From assembly GCA_039621445.1 (NCBI GenBank), contig CP154955.1, forward strand, positions 44,353,540-44,417,539: a DNA stretch of 64,000 bases. Direction: 5' to 3'. This DNA is from Euglena gracilis. Taxonomy: Eukaryota > Euglenida > Euglenophyceae > Euglenales. Within the stretch, counting starts at the first letter, position 1, and each line of letters opens with the position of its first letter. Below the pieces are notes generated by a model. That model worked only from the letters and a program-made list of their open reading frames with translations, made no database searches and had not been told where the DNA came from. The translations under genes and the position numbers were made by a program. This document shows positions 23,599 through 36,058 of the stretch, piece by piece.

Positions 23599-25559
23599 AA
23601 GGTGCTTGGTGAGAACCCCAAAAACCACCTAAAAATGCTATTTTGGCTCCTTTTGACCCCTTTTAAAAAAAAATCGGCCGAACAGTTTTTTGGACTTCGC
23701 AGGGCTGGCCCACACTTTAAATCAGCCGCATCCCCGGAGGGGGGACTGCACCCAGCTGCTGGCCGGAAATAAGGTGCTGTCTGGCTGGAGCCCCCCGGCC
23801 GGGGGGGGGGGGGTGGGTCCCCCAAAGCTCAAGAAAACCCCTGCCCTCCGGATTTGACCAGTGGCTTTTGATTTACCATGTGTGAGTAGTCGGTAGGTAT
23901 CACGAATTATCCCCTGTTTCTTTGGGGGGAAATGAAGAATCTCAAAATTCCCCGAGGACCTCCAGATTCTGCACAATTTCATTGTATAAAACACACCCCT
24001 CTGGAGAAAAATATTTGTTTCCGCAATAGTCTTCAAATTCATGTTCACGGTGCATGTTTGAACATTCATTTGCACTTTTTCTCAACCAAAAATGCACAGA
24101 AGCATGAACAAAGCAATGATTTGCACAGAAAGCCAAAAAAAATGTAAAACAACAAACCAAAAGCAAACGAAGTGCAATCCTGGCCCGGTTCCCAGTTGCC
24201 CAGTTGCACGCAATTGCATTCATTGTGACAACAATTCATAAAGTTCAATCAGTGTTGTTTCAGTGTGCAGCATGGTCTCGTCTCCACGGAGCACGAACTT
24301 CTGTTCAGGAAAAGGCTGCGCTGTCGGGCCCGCTGACATGAAGCATCCGGTGGCACTGCAAATAAACACAGGGGGAACAGAATTCCCGAAGAAGCATTTT
24401 GGATCCATTTCATGAAGTGCATTACGCTGCAGTTTTTGTGCAAAACCTGTTCATTTGTAGGGGGGACCATAGATTCAGTTTGCGACCCCCTGGGGGGTGG
24501 GCACTTTGTCCCGGGCCGCACCCCACCCAGGGGAGGATCCCGGGGCCCCAACCCACCCACCCACTCTCGAAAACCCACCAACCACCTCGGGGGACAGGGT
24601 CACACAGATGTCAAGTGCATCTGTGGGGCACCCTGAGTTGCCACGGATTAGAAAAAAAAATTGGCTTGTCAGAATTCACGTGGTCTGGCATACACCACAA
24701 AATGCATACCCCCCCCCAATTTCTAACATGTGGTGGAAAACCCCAATGGGTTAATTCTCATTGGGGTTGTTATCCTTAAGCCCTTGTGCCCCAACCCACC
24801 ATTGCTTGCCCGGCGCCTTCCCACTCAGTTGACAGCAGACGCCTTCCGAAGCGGAAAGTAGCGCGTTGTCTCATCGTGTGCCGCTATCTGTTTCTCAGCT
24901 GTAATCATTGATCCGCCACTGGCTTTGTTGTGACAAACCGCTGGAAAGCACTTTCTTTGTGGTTGCTGTTCCACTCAGAGAAAATATGACACCCAGCAAC
25001 TCAAATCCTGCTTTTGGGATGGTGGGTGTGCTGCTGCATCCATCGGCTTCGCTTGAAAAAGTCCTACAGTAAACAGATATTTTTCTCAACCTTGTCCGTG
25101 GAATGGGGGTGTGAAAACTTTCGATACGACAGGGGTGTGAAGACCTTTGCAAGTGAGTGTATGCAGGAATACCAGCGTCCAGGGGCGAGCAAACTTGACC
25201 AAATTTCTGTTTTTCAGTGAATGTTTTGCCATGCTTCGTCCTGCCTTCTTGGCTATATTTCAGAAACACTGCGATGCTGCGTTAAGCATCTGGAGGGGGC
25301 ATCTGCGAGGATGCCAACGGTATTTCCTGCTGAGACAGCTGGGATGGTGCGGTGGCGATTGGTTAGCCCTCCGTGTGTCATGGGGTTGCTGCCACCACGA
25401 ATAAGGGTTCAAGGCAATCCACACACCCGCACACAGAGAGGCTCAGGGGGGCACTCTGTGCCTCTTCGAGGTTCCACAGCAGCCCCCCGGGGTGCAGTAG
25501 GGGCGGCCAAACGGGCCCTCGCAGTTGGACAGGCAGACAACGTGGCGGGTCCAACCGGG

Positions 25560-25710
25560 GGCCGGGTCAGGCCCCGTCGTCCGCGTCGCTGTCCTCCTCC
25601 ACGGTCCGCGCCACGGTCTGGTCCTCGATCTGCCGCAGCTCATCCATCAGCTTGCGGTGGTCCCTCCCAGGGCGGGGGTGCGCGCCGGCGTTGTACGGTG
25701 GCAAAATGCG
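25560..25710 (-). CDS. Probable exon of an unidentified minus-strand gene
   Basis: The minus-strand frame reads GAHPRPGRDHRKLMDELRQI, EDQTVARTVEEDSDADDGA. The charged, helix-forming composition, acidic end and high third-position GC support coding. Borders are approximate and no family is recognised. Confidence 0.45.
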
Positions 25711-26636
25711 AGGCCGTTGAACGGTTCCATTGCTTCCCCCGCGATGATTGCTTTCCTCTTTCAAGTAAAGTCATCGTCCCGGGGGTGAGGGTCGGACACA
25801 ACTTCAGCCATGAGATGGTGCCAAACCAAGTCGCTCATGCTCCACTTTAGGGAAACCACCCGATACTTTGATGAATAAAAAAGTTGGCAGGCACAGTAAA
25901 ACATGGCGCAACTGCTTGCTGACACTCCAAAGGCTCAAAGGACTCCGGAGGTGAAGAAATAATTAAAAAATAAATTGCACACACAAAAAACAGAATAAAA
26001 GAATGGGGGTGAGACTGCCCTTAAAACGATTCAGTGACAAAAGGGTCGCTTTCAAAATCAGGTATTTTGCACTGTGTTTTCTATATTGTAATTATATTTC
26101 TATTTTTTGTGATCACGTTTGGCAAGTGGTACCTTTCTAGATTACTTCCATTCAACAACCCAGAGAAACTGGCTGACAAATGCCTCTGGGTGTTTTACCT
26201 GATATGTTTGCAGAGGCTGCATTGGAGGTGTAAGAAATACAGTAATGACTATTTTGGGCTGAACATGGCCAAAATGGCCAAAAAAAAAGCCGGAAATGGT
26301 CACCTTGACCGAATCACTGCCCAGCCAGCGTTGACAGGGGTTGCCATCCTTTTTTGTCCAAAGGCGCCTTCCAAGGCTTGCCTAACCCCTTGCCTAAGCT
26401 GGGGTTAGCAAGGCACACAGGAGGGGCCAAAAATCACAAACTTTGTCTCTCGTAGGACTGGCCTTGATTTTCCGCAGCGCGCTGTAGCAAAGCTGACTGG
26501 GGCACTGGTGCATGGGGCAGGGGCGTGTAATTGTGCACACACCATCACCACCCCCCATGGGCTGGCAGAGGCCATGGGGCTGGGGGTGGGTCACCACCCA
26601 CAAAATTTAGAGGTGTGCAAATAATTAATGCCCCGA

Positions 26637-26785
26637 CTGTGGTTTCACCGCTGGCTGCCGCCGCATCCCGCCGCCCTGGTTCTGCGTGCTGCGGAGCAGT
26701 TGGGTGTACTTCTGCATCTTCGCCTTGTAGTCCACCTTGCTGAGGTCGGGCGCCGGGGTCCGCTTGGCGCTCGCCCTGAGGCGGC
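26637..26785 (-). CDS. Probable exon of an unidentified minus-strand gene
   Basis: The minus-strand frame reads RLRASAKRTPAPDLSKVDYK, AKMQKYTQLLRSTQNQGGG. It is a basic, helix-prone segment with strong third-position GC. It lies between other minus-strand candidate exons and may belong to the same transcript as the Myb-like end, but this is not shown. Confidence 0.5.
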
Positions 26786-27595
26786 AAAGGGTCCAGGGGC
26801 GCCAGCGGCTTGCCGCCCCCCCCCCCCCCCCCGGGGGTCTGTTTTCCCTGCAAAAATAGCTTTCAGCGCTTCACGCCAGTCACTGGAAAAAAAATTTACA
26901 CTAGCAGCCCTGCCAGCGGACCCAGGGGGACCCAGGGGGTCTGCTAGGATATTTGCTGGCAAAGACTTGGACCCCCCCCCAGGGAGGAACTGCAAACCCC
27001 TAAGCAGAAGCCTGATCCGGAACCTCCATGAACCTCCATCCTCTCGAGGAAATGATATGGCGGGGGTCTGGACCGCAGCAGGGGGGGCCATTGCCCCCCC
27101 CCCCATGCCAAGTGGGTGATCACCCCCTGGAGGGTTCCAAACCAGGTCTAGTGATCTAGTGTGGGCCACCCAAAAATGTCCAGTCCGAAATTGAAAATGG
27201 AAAAAATGATGGAAAATGGGTTTTGAATATTTTTTTTGGATTTGAGTCGATTTCAGCTTTCCTCACCCTGGATTTTTAACAAAATGCCCAAAATGTCCCC
27301 ACTGAGCCTCTTTTTTTTTAGACCCGCAGGGTCCTTAGCAGACCTCCACCAGATGTTTTCTGACTAAAAAGAAGCCGGGTCTCCCCAATGCATTGCCAAT
27401 GCACAGTGGGTAGGTGTCCAACAAACACATTGGTAACAAAAGTTGCGGTCAGAAGACAAAAGCGTCCTGAACAGGCAGAATTCCACTCACAGTGGCAAGA
27501 AATGGAGTTCGAAAAGGAGAGGTTCGTTGGACACAGGGGGGGGGTACCAGCGATAGGGCCAGTCAAGAGTCAAAGGCGTGGGGGGTGAAGAGTAC

Positions 27596-27629
27596 CTGTC
27601 AGCCTCGCTGCCCTTCTTCAGAGGCTGTG
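27596..27629 (-). CDS. Possible micro-exon
   Basis: A 34-nt segment lies between an acceptor (CCCCACAG) and a donor (GTACTC) on the minus strand and encodes PLKKGSEADR. It is short, so support rests only on the two splice sites and the strand of its neighbours. Confidence 0.25.
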
Positions 27630-27777
27630 GGGGAAGCAAGGTGGGCTGGGGCATGCCGATCATGACCAGCCATCCCACCCAACGCCAGTCAGGAAATAAT
27701 AAACTCACTCAGCTGAAAGGATCACTCAGCCGTCAGTCTGCAGGGGAGGGGGAAGTTTCTGGTCCAGTGTTCAGACC

Positions 27778-27866
27778 TCTGGGGCGTGCAGTTCCCCATG
27801 GGCCGCCTCGTATTCCGCCCGGATGCGCTTCAGCGTCCGCCACTTCCGCAGCCCTTCCTGCCAACC
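27778..27866 (-). CDS. Probable exon of an unidentified minus-strand gene
   Basis: After an acceptor (GGTTGGCAG) the minus strand reads EGLRKWRTLKRIRAEYEA, AHGELHAPE, then either a donor, GTCTGA, or the in-frame stop TGA two codons on. It is amphipathic and charged. It could be an internal exon or the last one. Confidence 0.45.
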
Positions 27867-27924
27867 GCCCGGGATGGTGGGTTGGGGCGAAGAGGCCCGC
27901 ACGTGTAGGCAGGCCGGAATTCAC

Positions 27925-28010
<86 letters not shown>

Positions 28011-28020
28011 CAACACACAC
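27925..28020. repeat. (CA)n microsatellite
   Basis: An almost pure CA run of about 95 bp. The second hAT copy is inserted at its edge, and the run resumes on the far side at 29510. Confidence 0.95.
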
Positions 28021-28022
28021 AC

Positions 28023-29506
28023 CAGGGATTCCCTCTGTTTCGTGCTGGGGACCCCAAATTCTCATTCGTGATTTTTCGTGATTTTTCGTGATTTTTCGTG
28101 ATTTTTCGTGCTACGAAAAAATCGTCCGGTTTGGCCCCCTTGTGCAATTTTCGACTTTTTACATTGGAAATAACATTGATTCAGTGTCTGGCACCCCATG
28201 AGATCCGATTTTTGGAACACTTCATTGTTGCTAGGCCAGAGGTGCCAAATGCAAAAAAAAGCAAAACTGGCAGGTGCAAGAGAGTGTTTTGCAGTATTCT
28301 TCGACACAAGGCAACGCCCCGTAACCGCAGGGAATCAACGTTGCGGCCTGCCGCAAAGTGGCAGCGGCCGCAGTTTACTGTGCAACAAAGCGATGCTCTG
28401 CATCGCCGTTACAAAACATCATATACTTGGGGGGAAGAGAAATGCGGGCTTTTTCTTCTCGAAGGAAAGCGAACCATCGCCTCCAGCGAGCTGGGAATCT
28501 GGGGATGAAAAACACAGAAACACCATACGAGAAATTCCAAACACCTCTTTGCGTGTAAGACGCCAGGAGCCTTCTCAAACAAAGTTATCAACTTTTCATC
28601 TAGACCATTCATCACGGATTTCGCTATGTTATTCAGCAGATGACTGGAAGAAAAATTCAGACCTTGGTGTACTTTTCTATGAGCCCCCGGATAGAGGGGT
28701 GGTCGAGTTTGTTGACAGGGATGCCAGTTTGCAAAAATGAGGCAACAAAATCATCAGTGATCTTCTCCTGCTCACTTGCCCCATCCAACCTCACCTTCAA
28801 ATCCAGGGTTTTTTGCTTTTTTGGCTGGGGTTGTGATGACTGTGGGAGGAAAATGCCGATAAAATTTCAGACAAAAAAAACAGGCAGAAACACCTCGGAA
28901 ACAGGAGGTTCCAACAATTCTGCCGAAGGCCCGGGTTTCTCAACAACCTTCACCTTGTTCAGAACCTTTTTTCCTGTGGGTTGCTGACGCCAAATGCCCA
29001 ACAGCATGACTCCACATAATTTACAGGAGTATGACATGCAATGCACCACATCTCACTCCCGCGTACCTCAAACACACCAGGGTACTAACGTCAGAGGATT
29101 TGCAAAGAAAACATGGTACACATGGTTAAAGCTGTAGAAAATCAGAAATGCTCTGGTTGGCCGGCTCTTTTTGTGAAGTCATCTTTCCCCCACGCTTCCA
29201 AATATGCCGCCGTTTAGTAACTTGCGCCACAGACATATTTGGAACATTTGAATTGGAAGATGACATTGATTGCAAAGAGGGACCAGAAACAAAAAAAGAT
29301 TAAAAAAGCTGGGAGTAAAAGGACAGCTTTGCACTTCCAAAAAGCAAAAAAATGCACTTCCAAAAGAAAATTTCATTGTCTCAAAAAAAAGTCTCATTCG
29401 TGCTTTTTCGTATTTTTGTGATTTTTCGTGATTTTGGGGAAAGCTCCATTTTCGTGCTGATTCGTGATTTTTCGTGATTTTTCGTGGCACGAAACTGAGG
29501 GAATCC

Positions 29507-29509
<3 letters not shown>
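28023..29509 (-). mobile_element. Degenerate hAT transposon, copy 2
   Basis: The left end is CAGGGATTCCCTCTGTTTCG; the right end, inverted, is CAGGGATTCCCTCAGTTTCG. It sits within a (CA)n run, so the duplication (ACACACAC or CACACACA) cannot be placed exactly. Subterminal GATTTTTCGTG repeats match copy 1. The minus-strand remnant includes MSSSNSNVPN...WKRGG, GKKVLNKVKVVEKPGPSAEL, and TGIPVNKLDHPSIRGLIEKY, parallel to copy 1 but with different frame breaks. Neither copy carries an intact full transposase. Confidence 0.85.

Positions 29510-29568
<59 letters not shown>
29510..29568. repeat. (CA)n microsatellite, right half of the run split by the hAT copy
   Basis: A pure CA run directly follows the right terminus of the hAT element. 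Confidence 0.9.
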
Positions 29569-29571
<3 letters not shown>

Positions 29572-29589
29572 CCTGGGGGCCACAACGGA

Positions 29590-29880
29590 GCCATTCTCAT
29601 TTACGCCCCGTCGATGCACACATGGAGGAAGCCCATCGGCGGGAATGCCGCCGACTTCGGACTCTGGAGAACCCAACACCAACGACAAGGTTTCAGTTAC
29701 GGTGGAGAGGGAGGTGGGAGGCCGCGGGGGTGGGGCGGGGGGGGGGGCGACCTCGAAGGCCAACTCCGACTTGGACGCCGGCGGGGGCTCCCGCACGGTG
29801 GGCGTCTCGATCTGCGACAGGGGCCGCAGCCCCGGCTCCGGCGGGTTCATCCCGACCGCCAGGCGGCAGAACGGCTGCGA
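29590..29880 (-). CDS. Probable exon of an unidentified minus-strand gene
   Basis: The minus-strand frame includes FCRLAVGMNPPEPGLRPLSQ, IETPTVREPPPASKSELAFE, a proline-rich linker, and SLSTVTETLSLVLGSPESEV. It looks like a disordered, proline/serine-rich linker. Borders are approximate. No domain is recognised. Confidence 0.45.
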
Positions 29881-31512
29881 TGGAGAGAGGGGGCAGGCGG
29901 GGGACAAACTTTCATCTGTGGAAGCTGGCAGGCAGTCTGGTTAGAGGGTTGGGGGCCGGGCAGAACGGGAAGGCCTGGTGGGTGGGGTCCACCCCCCCCA
30001 CTACCCTGGCGGTTTGGCCGATTCCCGTTCTGCCCTGGTTGGAGGCGATCCGGCAGACCCACCCACACCACCTCCCCCTGGGCGTCCAGCGGGATCCAAC
30101 CTTTTAAAATATTCCGTCTCAGGACACCCCACGGACCTCGGCACGGAGAAAAGATGGGGAAAAAACCGGATGTCAACAAGCTGCGGCAGTGCTGGCACTC
30201 ACATGGTTGGTAATGCGGGAATCGCGTGCACTCTTGTTGCGTAGATCTGGAAAAGGACTCTAACCAAGCTGATTTTTTAGAGGATTCTCAGAGCACCAGT
30301 ACCATGTAGTGTCAGCTGTTCTGGTCAAGCTTTTTGGGGGGCTTTGCTGACAACGATGACTTTGCAGGGAAGCAACAAATGAAACTGTTAAATCTGAGAA
30401 AATTTTGATATTTCCACTTGAAAAAAAAATCATCCATCACCTCACCACCTCAGCGCATTTCGGGGGTACATTGTTCAGGAACAACGCATCAACCAAATTC
30501 AACTGTGTGTGCATGAAATGCTGAATTTTGGAAAGTAAACTTTGCACAGCGTCGGTGAACGAGTCTGAACACGAAATTGTGGCAGCGTATGTGGCACAAA
30601 ATCGCCCCAGGCTGAGGGTTGTGAAGAGGCAGGGCAAGCTGAGAGAGACAAGAAAACAGCATACAGCACAATACAAACGCACAGGCAGGTGGGGAAGCAG
30701 GGCGGATAGCCTCGCGACAAGTGGTGGCATGAGCAGAGATGGGCCACCCACCCTCCTCGCAGCCAGTGCAAAAAAAAAAAGCATTGAAAGACAAAAACAC
30801 TCTTTTTGCGTCGAATTGCGTCGAATATGAAGAATTGCAATGAGGAATTGGGGGAGAAAATTGAGCGGAAAAGCCACAGGAACGATATTTTCCAAGTATT
30901 CAAAACTGGAAGGCATGGGGAAATCGAGGAAAGCACTCGTGGTACCCTCACAATCCAAAAAAAAAACAACCTTGATGTGCATCCAATAGCAACCTTCATA
31001 TGTTTGTGCAGAGAACGATGGGCACAAATTCATTTTGAAATTTGCGGTGTATCTGGGTCAGCGGGGAGAGGGGACTCAGGAGACAGCAGGAAGATAGACG
31101 GACAAACAGAATGAAACGATACCAGGCAACCGTGGATGGCACATGAGCCGTCACTTGACCGTCCTCGGAAACCAGGCCCAGCCCACAGCAACAATGCTCC
31201 AAATGCGCATCTGTAGAATCAGTGGGATCGATTCTGTCGTGCCAGAGAAGGTCGGACTTCCTGAAATGGAGGGGGGCAGCCCGGTGCCAGGTGGCTGTGG
31301 ACTGATGGGGTGCGGTTAGTGGTAGAGAGCTGATGAGCCGCAGCGCTGCCTGCAATCTCACAGTATGTCACAGAAAAATGGAGGTTGGACCAGGGGAGAG
31401 TGATAAGAGCTGTACACCAAAACAACAGTGCCCCAAACCAGAACGTCTCACGTGGTGTCCAGTACGAGGTCTACCAGAGCCGGCAGGCCCATATCACTGC
31501 CCTCACTGACAC

Positions 31513-31622
31513 GCACCGGGCTCGCCTCGAAGTCCAGCAGCCAGTTGTCCCAATTCAACTCCCGCGCCCAGTCCAACGTCTGACGCAGTTCCGTCGTCAC
31601 CGCGAACTCCCCTTCTGCCTGG
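31513..31622 (-). CDS. Probable exon with a WARxLNxxNWxLDF motif (copy 1)
   Basis: Between an acceptor (GCCCAG) and a strong donor (GTGCGT), the minus strand reads EGEFAVTTELRQTLDWAREL, NWDNWLLDFEASP. The motif LxWARxLNxxNWxLDF recurs in the exon at about 32910-32985, so these are probably duplicated modules of one protein. No family is recognised. Confidence 0.55.
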
Positions 31623-32244
31623 GCAAGACAGCAACAACGCCAAGCGAATATGCAGATGACTGTCCGTCGACCGGTATGTGGGCATCTGTGTAACTGGTCA
31701 CCCATGTATTCACATATCTATTTATTGGCTTCAATGCTATGATATGCATCTTCCCTCACCCTATTCCAGAAGGACAATATTTTGGCAGTGTCAGGGAAAT
31801 CGGAATTTCAATCTGGAATGCTAGAATGCAACATCTCAATGAATTTCCACTTCCAAATGAGAACAATATGGGCACAAAGAAACGTTTGGGTCCGAATTGT
31901 CCCCCATTCCCCCGGGCAAGAGAGAAAAGTGAGAGCAAAGAGAATGGGTCCCTGAGAGAGTAGGTCCCCCAAGCACCCCATCAGGGCCCTTCCCCTCCAG
32001 GGCAGGGGATTAAGCTAAAATTTCGGTCTATTCAAGCCCCCAAATTTTTCCGGTGCTTTGCGCTAGAGCTTTTTTGTCCCGGGGCAGGGGATTAAGTTAC
32101 CAGCGGCTTTGTGGAGGGAGGGGGGTCAGACCAGGGTGAAGGGGGGGGGTCCAGACCACCCCCCCCCCCTTCTTCCTGTGAAGCCTATTCTCAACATACT
32201 CCACAATGCAAATACACGACACCATCCATGCGCTTCATCCGGGT

Positions 32245-32440
32245 TGGCAGTGGCACGTTTGCGCCGCTCGGCCGTGGAAGCGACACCCCTCCCTCGCCCT
32301 ACACCCGACGCAGCGCCCCGCACCTGGAACAGGTCGGCGCTGGGGGCGATGGACCAGAGCTTGGGCTTGGGGCGCCTCCGGCGGGGGGCTGATCGCTCGG
32401 TGGCGGCCCGCTGCGTTGCCGCCCTGGCCCCCCAGGGAGA
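32245..32440 (-). CDS. Probable exon of an unidentified minus-strand gene
   Basis: The minus-strand frame reads TERSAPRRRRPKPKLWSIAP, SADLFQVRGAASGVGRGRGV, ASTAERRKRATANPDEAHG. It is a basic, arginine-rich segment lying between the two exons that share the WARxLN motif. Borders are approximate. Confidence 0.4.
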
Positions 32441-32907
32441 AGGGCTGGGGGGCGGTGGCACAAACATACCAACGGTCCCGGGGAGGCTCAGAGGGAGTTG
32501 ATTCCGGGTCCATTTTTTTTATGGGTTCCCGTTGAAGCAGCTGATAGCCCCCCCCCCCTTCAGGGTTTGCCCCATGATGGGCCCAGTCCCTGTCCGGCAG
32601 GGCACTACCGTGAACACCAAAGACATTCCCATAACTTTGCGGATGGTGTACCCTTTGTCTTCAGGCCTGCAGGTAAATTGATATGCGCTCTGGTTGACAC
32701 TCTTACTGCAAAAATTGGAAAATTGTCACTTTTCATGAAAACTGAGATCCTTCTATCCGAAGAAAAGAAGAGCATAACAAGCAACATGCCCAAAGTGTAT
32801 GCGCACTTGCGTGCATGTGTCCTGACGTTGGGCACGTAGCATTCAATGCCATGTGTGACATTGAACGCGACGGCGTGTCCACAACACCCAGACAGCACAC
32901 CTGTCGA

Positions 32908-32987
32908 AATCCAAGACCCAATTCTCGAAATTCAGCTGCCGGGCCCACATCAGCAGGGAGGCCACGGTGTCCAGCAGGCGTCTCCAC
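32908..32987 (-). CDS. Probable exon with a WARxLNxxNWxLDF motif (copy 2)
   Basis: The minus strand reads WRRLLDTVASLLMWARQLNF, ENWVLDFD, then a donor GTGTGC. It matches the exon at 31513-31622 in the WARxLNxxNWxLDF block. It is helix-prone. An acceptor at GGCACAG or GCACCAG is possible. Confidence 0.55.
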
Positions 32988-33484
32988 TGGTGCCCCTCCC
33001 TGTGCCACATGGGAGGAGTAGTGGAAGCCAGAGCGAAGGCAGCTTTCAACTTCGGCTTTGGAGGGGGGCCTCCCCAGGTCTGACTGCCAAGTCTGGTTCC
33101 CCTCTCCTCCAGAGAAAATATGAGGTTAGACACCCTGTCCGAACCCCACCTTGCAGGTGGGGAGAAGGATGCGACAGGGAGGGGGTTGGGGGCAGTCTTC
33201 ACTCCCACCCCAAGCAACGTGGGAGTCCCCTCACGTCGAACCTTGTCCTGCAGCTGCTCCGCCTGGACGATATTCGCCAAAAAAAAACCCTAAATTTTTG
33301 CATATACACGCACTGCAGGCATTTCTGCCATACAGTGTATGCCAAGTCTGAATGGCATTTTGCATGGGAGGGAAGAGAGGAGGACTCTGCAGATTAGGAC
33401 CGCCCACTTTAAGCCGCGTCCACCTGGAAAAAAAACACAACTTCGCTGAAAATTTGATGGCGAGAAACAGATGGAGAGCTGCAC

Positions 33485-33610
33485 ACACTTTGACAGGGGG
33501 AAGCGCTCTTCTTGCCCAGTGCGAGCTAAGCCAGCGGGGAGGAGACCCGAAGTCATTCTCGGGCCACCTGGGCGGCGGAAGAGCGCAACAGAAGCCGCGG
33601 ACATTCTGCC
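33485..33610 (-). CDS. Possible exon
   Basis: The minus-strand frame reads VGRMSAASVALFRRPGGPRM and TSGLLPAGLARTGQEERFPL. The composition is compatible with coding. Borders and linkage are not established. Confidence 0.35.
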
Positions 33611-33787
33611 AACTATATACCCGACGACGGTGGAAGGGGATTCGGGTTTGCTGCCCGGTTGAAAAGACAAACAAAAGGAGAAAAGGGGACAGGAAACACA
33701 CAAACTGGACTGGCAAAACCTTCTCGGTCTTCATCAACGTACAGGTGGAGGAAAGGGCGGCATCCGGAGTGGATTGGCACACACCTC

Positions 33788-33884
33788 CACCCCAGGTCAG
33801 GGTCAGGGTCCGGTCCACCGTCTTCCCCATGCTGACCGTCTTGGCCAGCTGGACCGGGGCCGTGGCACTGGCGGTGGGACCCTG
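33788..33884 (-). CDS. Probable exon of an unidentified minus-strand gene
   Basis: The minus-strand frame reads GPTASATAPVQLAKTVSMGK, TVDRTLTLTWGG. The alternating hydrophobic pattern suggests a beta-sandwich fragment. An acceptor CAG precedes the first glycine. No family is fixed. Confidence 0.45.
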
Positions 33885-34309
33885 GTGAAGATGGGCAACC
33901 AATGGAATGAAACCTGTTAGACACACCAAAGAAATCACACACACACAACGAAAAATCACACGAAAAAACGAGCCGCTGTGAAATGGGAAAAATGCAAAAA
34001 AAGAATACTGAGAAAAAAGTATTTAGAAAAAAAACATTACCAGGCAAAGTGGTTTTCAGAGAGAGGCAGTCAAAGCAGCAACGCTGTCGGCATTGCTACA
34101 TGGGAAATGTAATAGAGTTGCAAGAGACTTGCATTGAAAAAATATGTGGTTTGGTTGGTATGCACCTTGTGTGTGTGTGTGTGCGTGCGTGTGTGTATGT
34201 CGCGCAAAACAAAGGACGTGAAACATAATGTCGGCTTCCAACGCAGCGGGCTGGCCCACACTCCCATGCGGGTTCCCATGACCCAGCCCCTCTCCTCACC
34301 CAGCCCCAG

Positions 34310-34500
34310 CACACCGGCGGTTTCCGGGTCACTGCCCTCAGCCGGGCCACCGCCGTGCGCCGCTCCGCCTCCTCCGCGAGGCGGTCGCGCCGCTGCTTGG
34401 CACGCAGCCGGTCGCCCGCCGTCACCACCGGCGGCAGCCGCGGCGGCGGGGGGCTGGACCGCGTTCGCCCCACCGGCGGCCCGGCGTCCCCCACTTCGGC
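34310..34500 (-). CDS. Probable exon with charged helix
   Basis: The minus-strand frame begins AEVGDAGPPVGRTRSSPPPP and continues RLRAKQRRDRLAEEAERRTA, VARLRAVTRKPPV. A proline linker is followed by an Arg/Glu-rich helix that resembles the RxRxxxEEVxxRxRL modules at 41.7-42.2 kb. Confidence 0.5.
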
Positions 34501-35984
34501 GGCTGTGAGCGAGGGGCGGGGGGCTGTGTGACGTCAGTGACGTCATGTCAGGTGTTTTTTAAAGACTGGGGGGGGGAGGGAGAGGTCCCCACCCACCAAC
34601 CCACCCACCCACCCCCTGGGGGGGAGGGGGGCGGGGCGGGGGAGGGGGGGGTCCGGGGGGACCCACTCACTTTTCACCGAAAATGGCCAAAAATTGGCGG
34701 AAAATGCTAAAAAAAATAGTACTGTTTCAAAAAATTTCGGCGCCTTTGGCACCGAAAAGATTATCCCCCTTGGAGGGGGGGGGGGCTCGGCTAGACCCAC
34801 CCACCCTACCTCCCCCCCCGGGGGGTCCAAGATTAAAAAAAAAAACTCTGGACGAGATGGGGCATACGTTTGGTGGACGGGCGGGGGGGATTGCCGGAAC
34901 GGAGGACCGACCGACAGAGAGTTTGGGGTTCTGCGGCAGAGCTTCTTGCGGCTCGGGACTAAATCCATCATGGCTGATCAACAATCACCCATCATTTGCC
35001 AGGCGGATGTCCCCAGCAGTGGGAAACGTGGGGCAATTGATGGTATGGGGTAAGGGTTACAATTTTTGACTTCCGACATTTAGAAGCCGAGTTTAGGCAA
35101 AATTCAGGCTAATTAAGGTCAGAGAAGTTAAACACACGCACACAGGGTGTTAAATTAGTTATTGAGGGAGGGCCGGAACCTCCCTGGGGTGGATCGACTC
35201 CCCCCGGGGTAAAAGCCTGGCGCGAAGAGCTGAGAATTTTCTCGGGGGGAATGCCCCCAAAAGGTTGTTTTCGGGTGGTTTTTTTTTTCACCAACAAATG
35301 GACAAATAAATCTGGGGGAAATTTTTGCGCGCAAGGCGCCAGAGAAGAAAACATTTCGTTCCAAGGGGTTCCTGGACCCCCCTCATCCCAGAGCAAAGGT
35401 CCGAACCCTCCCTCCGTACAAAAATAAAGCTCACTTAATACCCTGCACACACACATACACACACAATGTATGGAAGACATCCTGCTGAATAATTTATTGC
35501 TTGACTAGCTTCGAGGGACGCAGGAAATAAAAAAATCTGTGATCATGGGAAAACACAAGACCCGAGTAAGATTGGCAGGAACCTGGGGTGGAACGAGGTT
35601 GCCCAGGACGCTGTTCCTGAAGGGGAGCCTGTGGGGGATGGCAGGAATGGAATTCAACATCAAACAACCCACTTCCCATATTTTTTATGAACACAGCGAA
35701 GCACCGAAGAGTATTGGAAAAACCTTGTCTTCAGCAAACACAAGGAGTAGATCTCAATAGATGAGCTTTTTCTAATGATGTATCTGGCATATTCAACTTA
35801 ATGCATATATTTTATCCAAGAATCACATTATTCATTTACATGTACATACATATGCACATGCCCAAGGTTTCACTGTGCCCCCCCCCCCGGCGGAGAACCA
35901 CTGTCACTTTGAAAAATCCAGTCGGCAGGAACTGTGCATCCCAGTGCAGTTGCATGGTCCGCATGATAACACAGTGGCAAAGAC

Positions 35985-36058
35985 CAGGCCGTCGGTGCGA
36001 CGCTGGGCAGTGCGGTTGAAGCTGCGCATCCAGCGGATCTCCTCCATCATCCGGGCCG
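35985..36058 (-). CDS. Probable short exon
   Basis: The minus strand reads ARMMEEIRWMRSFNRTAQRR, TDGLVFAT between an acceptor-like CTCAG and a donor-like GTTATC region. It is an amphipathic basic helix with high third-position GC. Confidence 0.45.
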
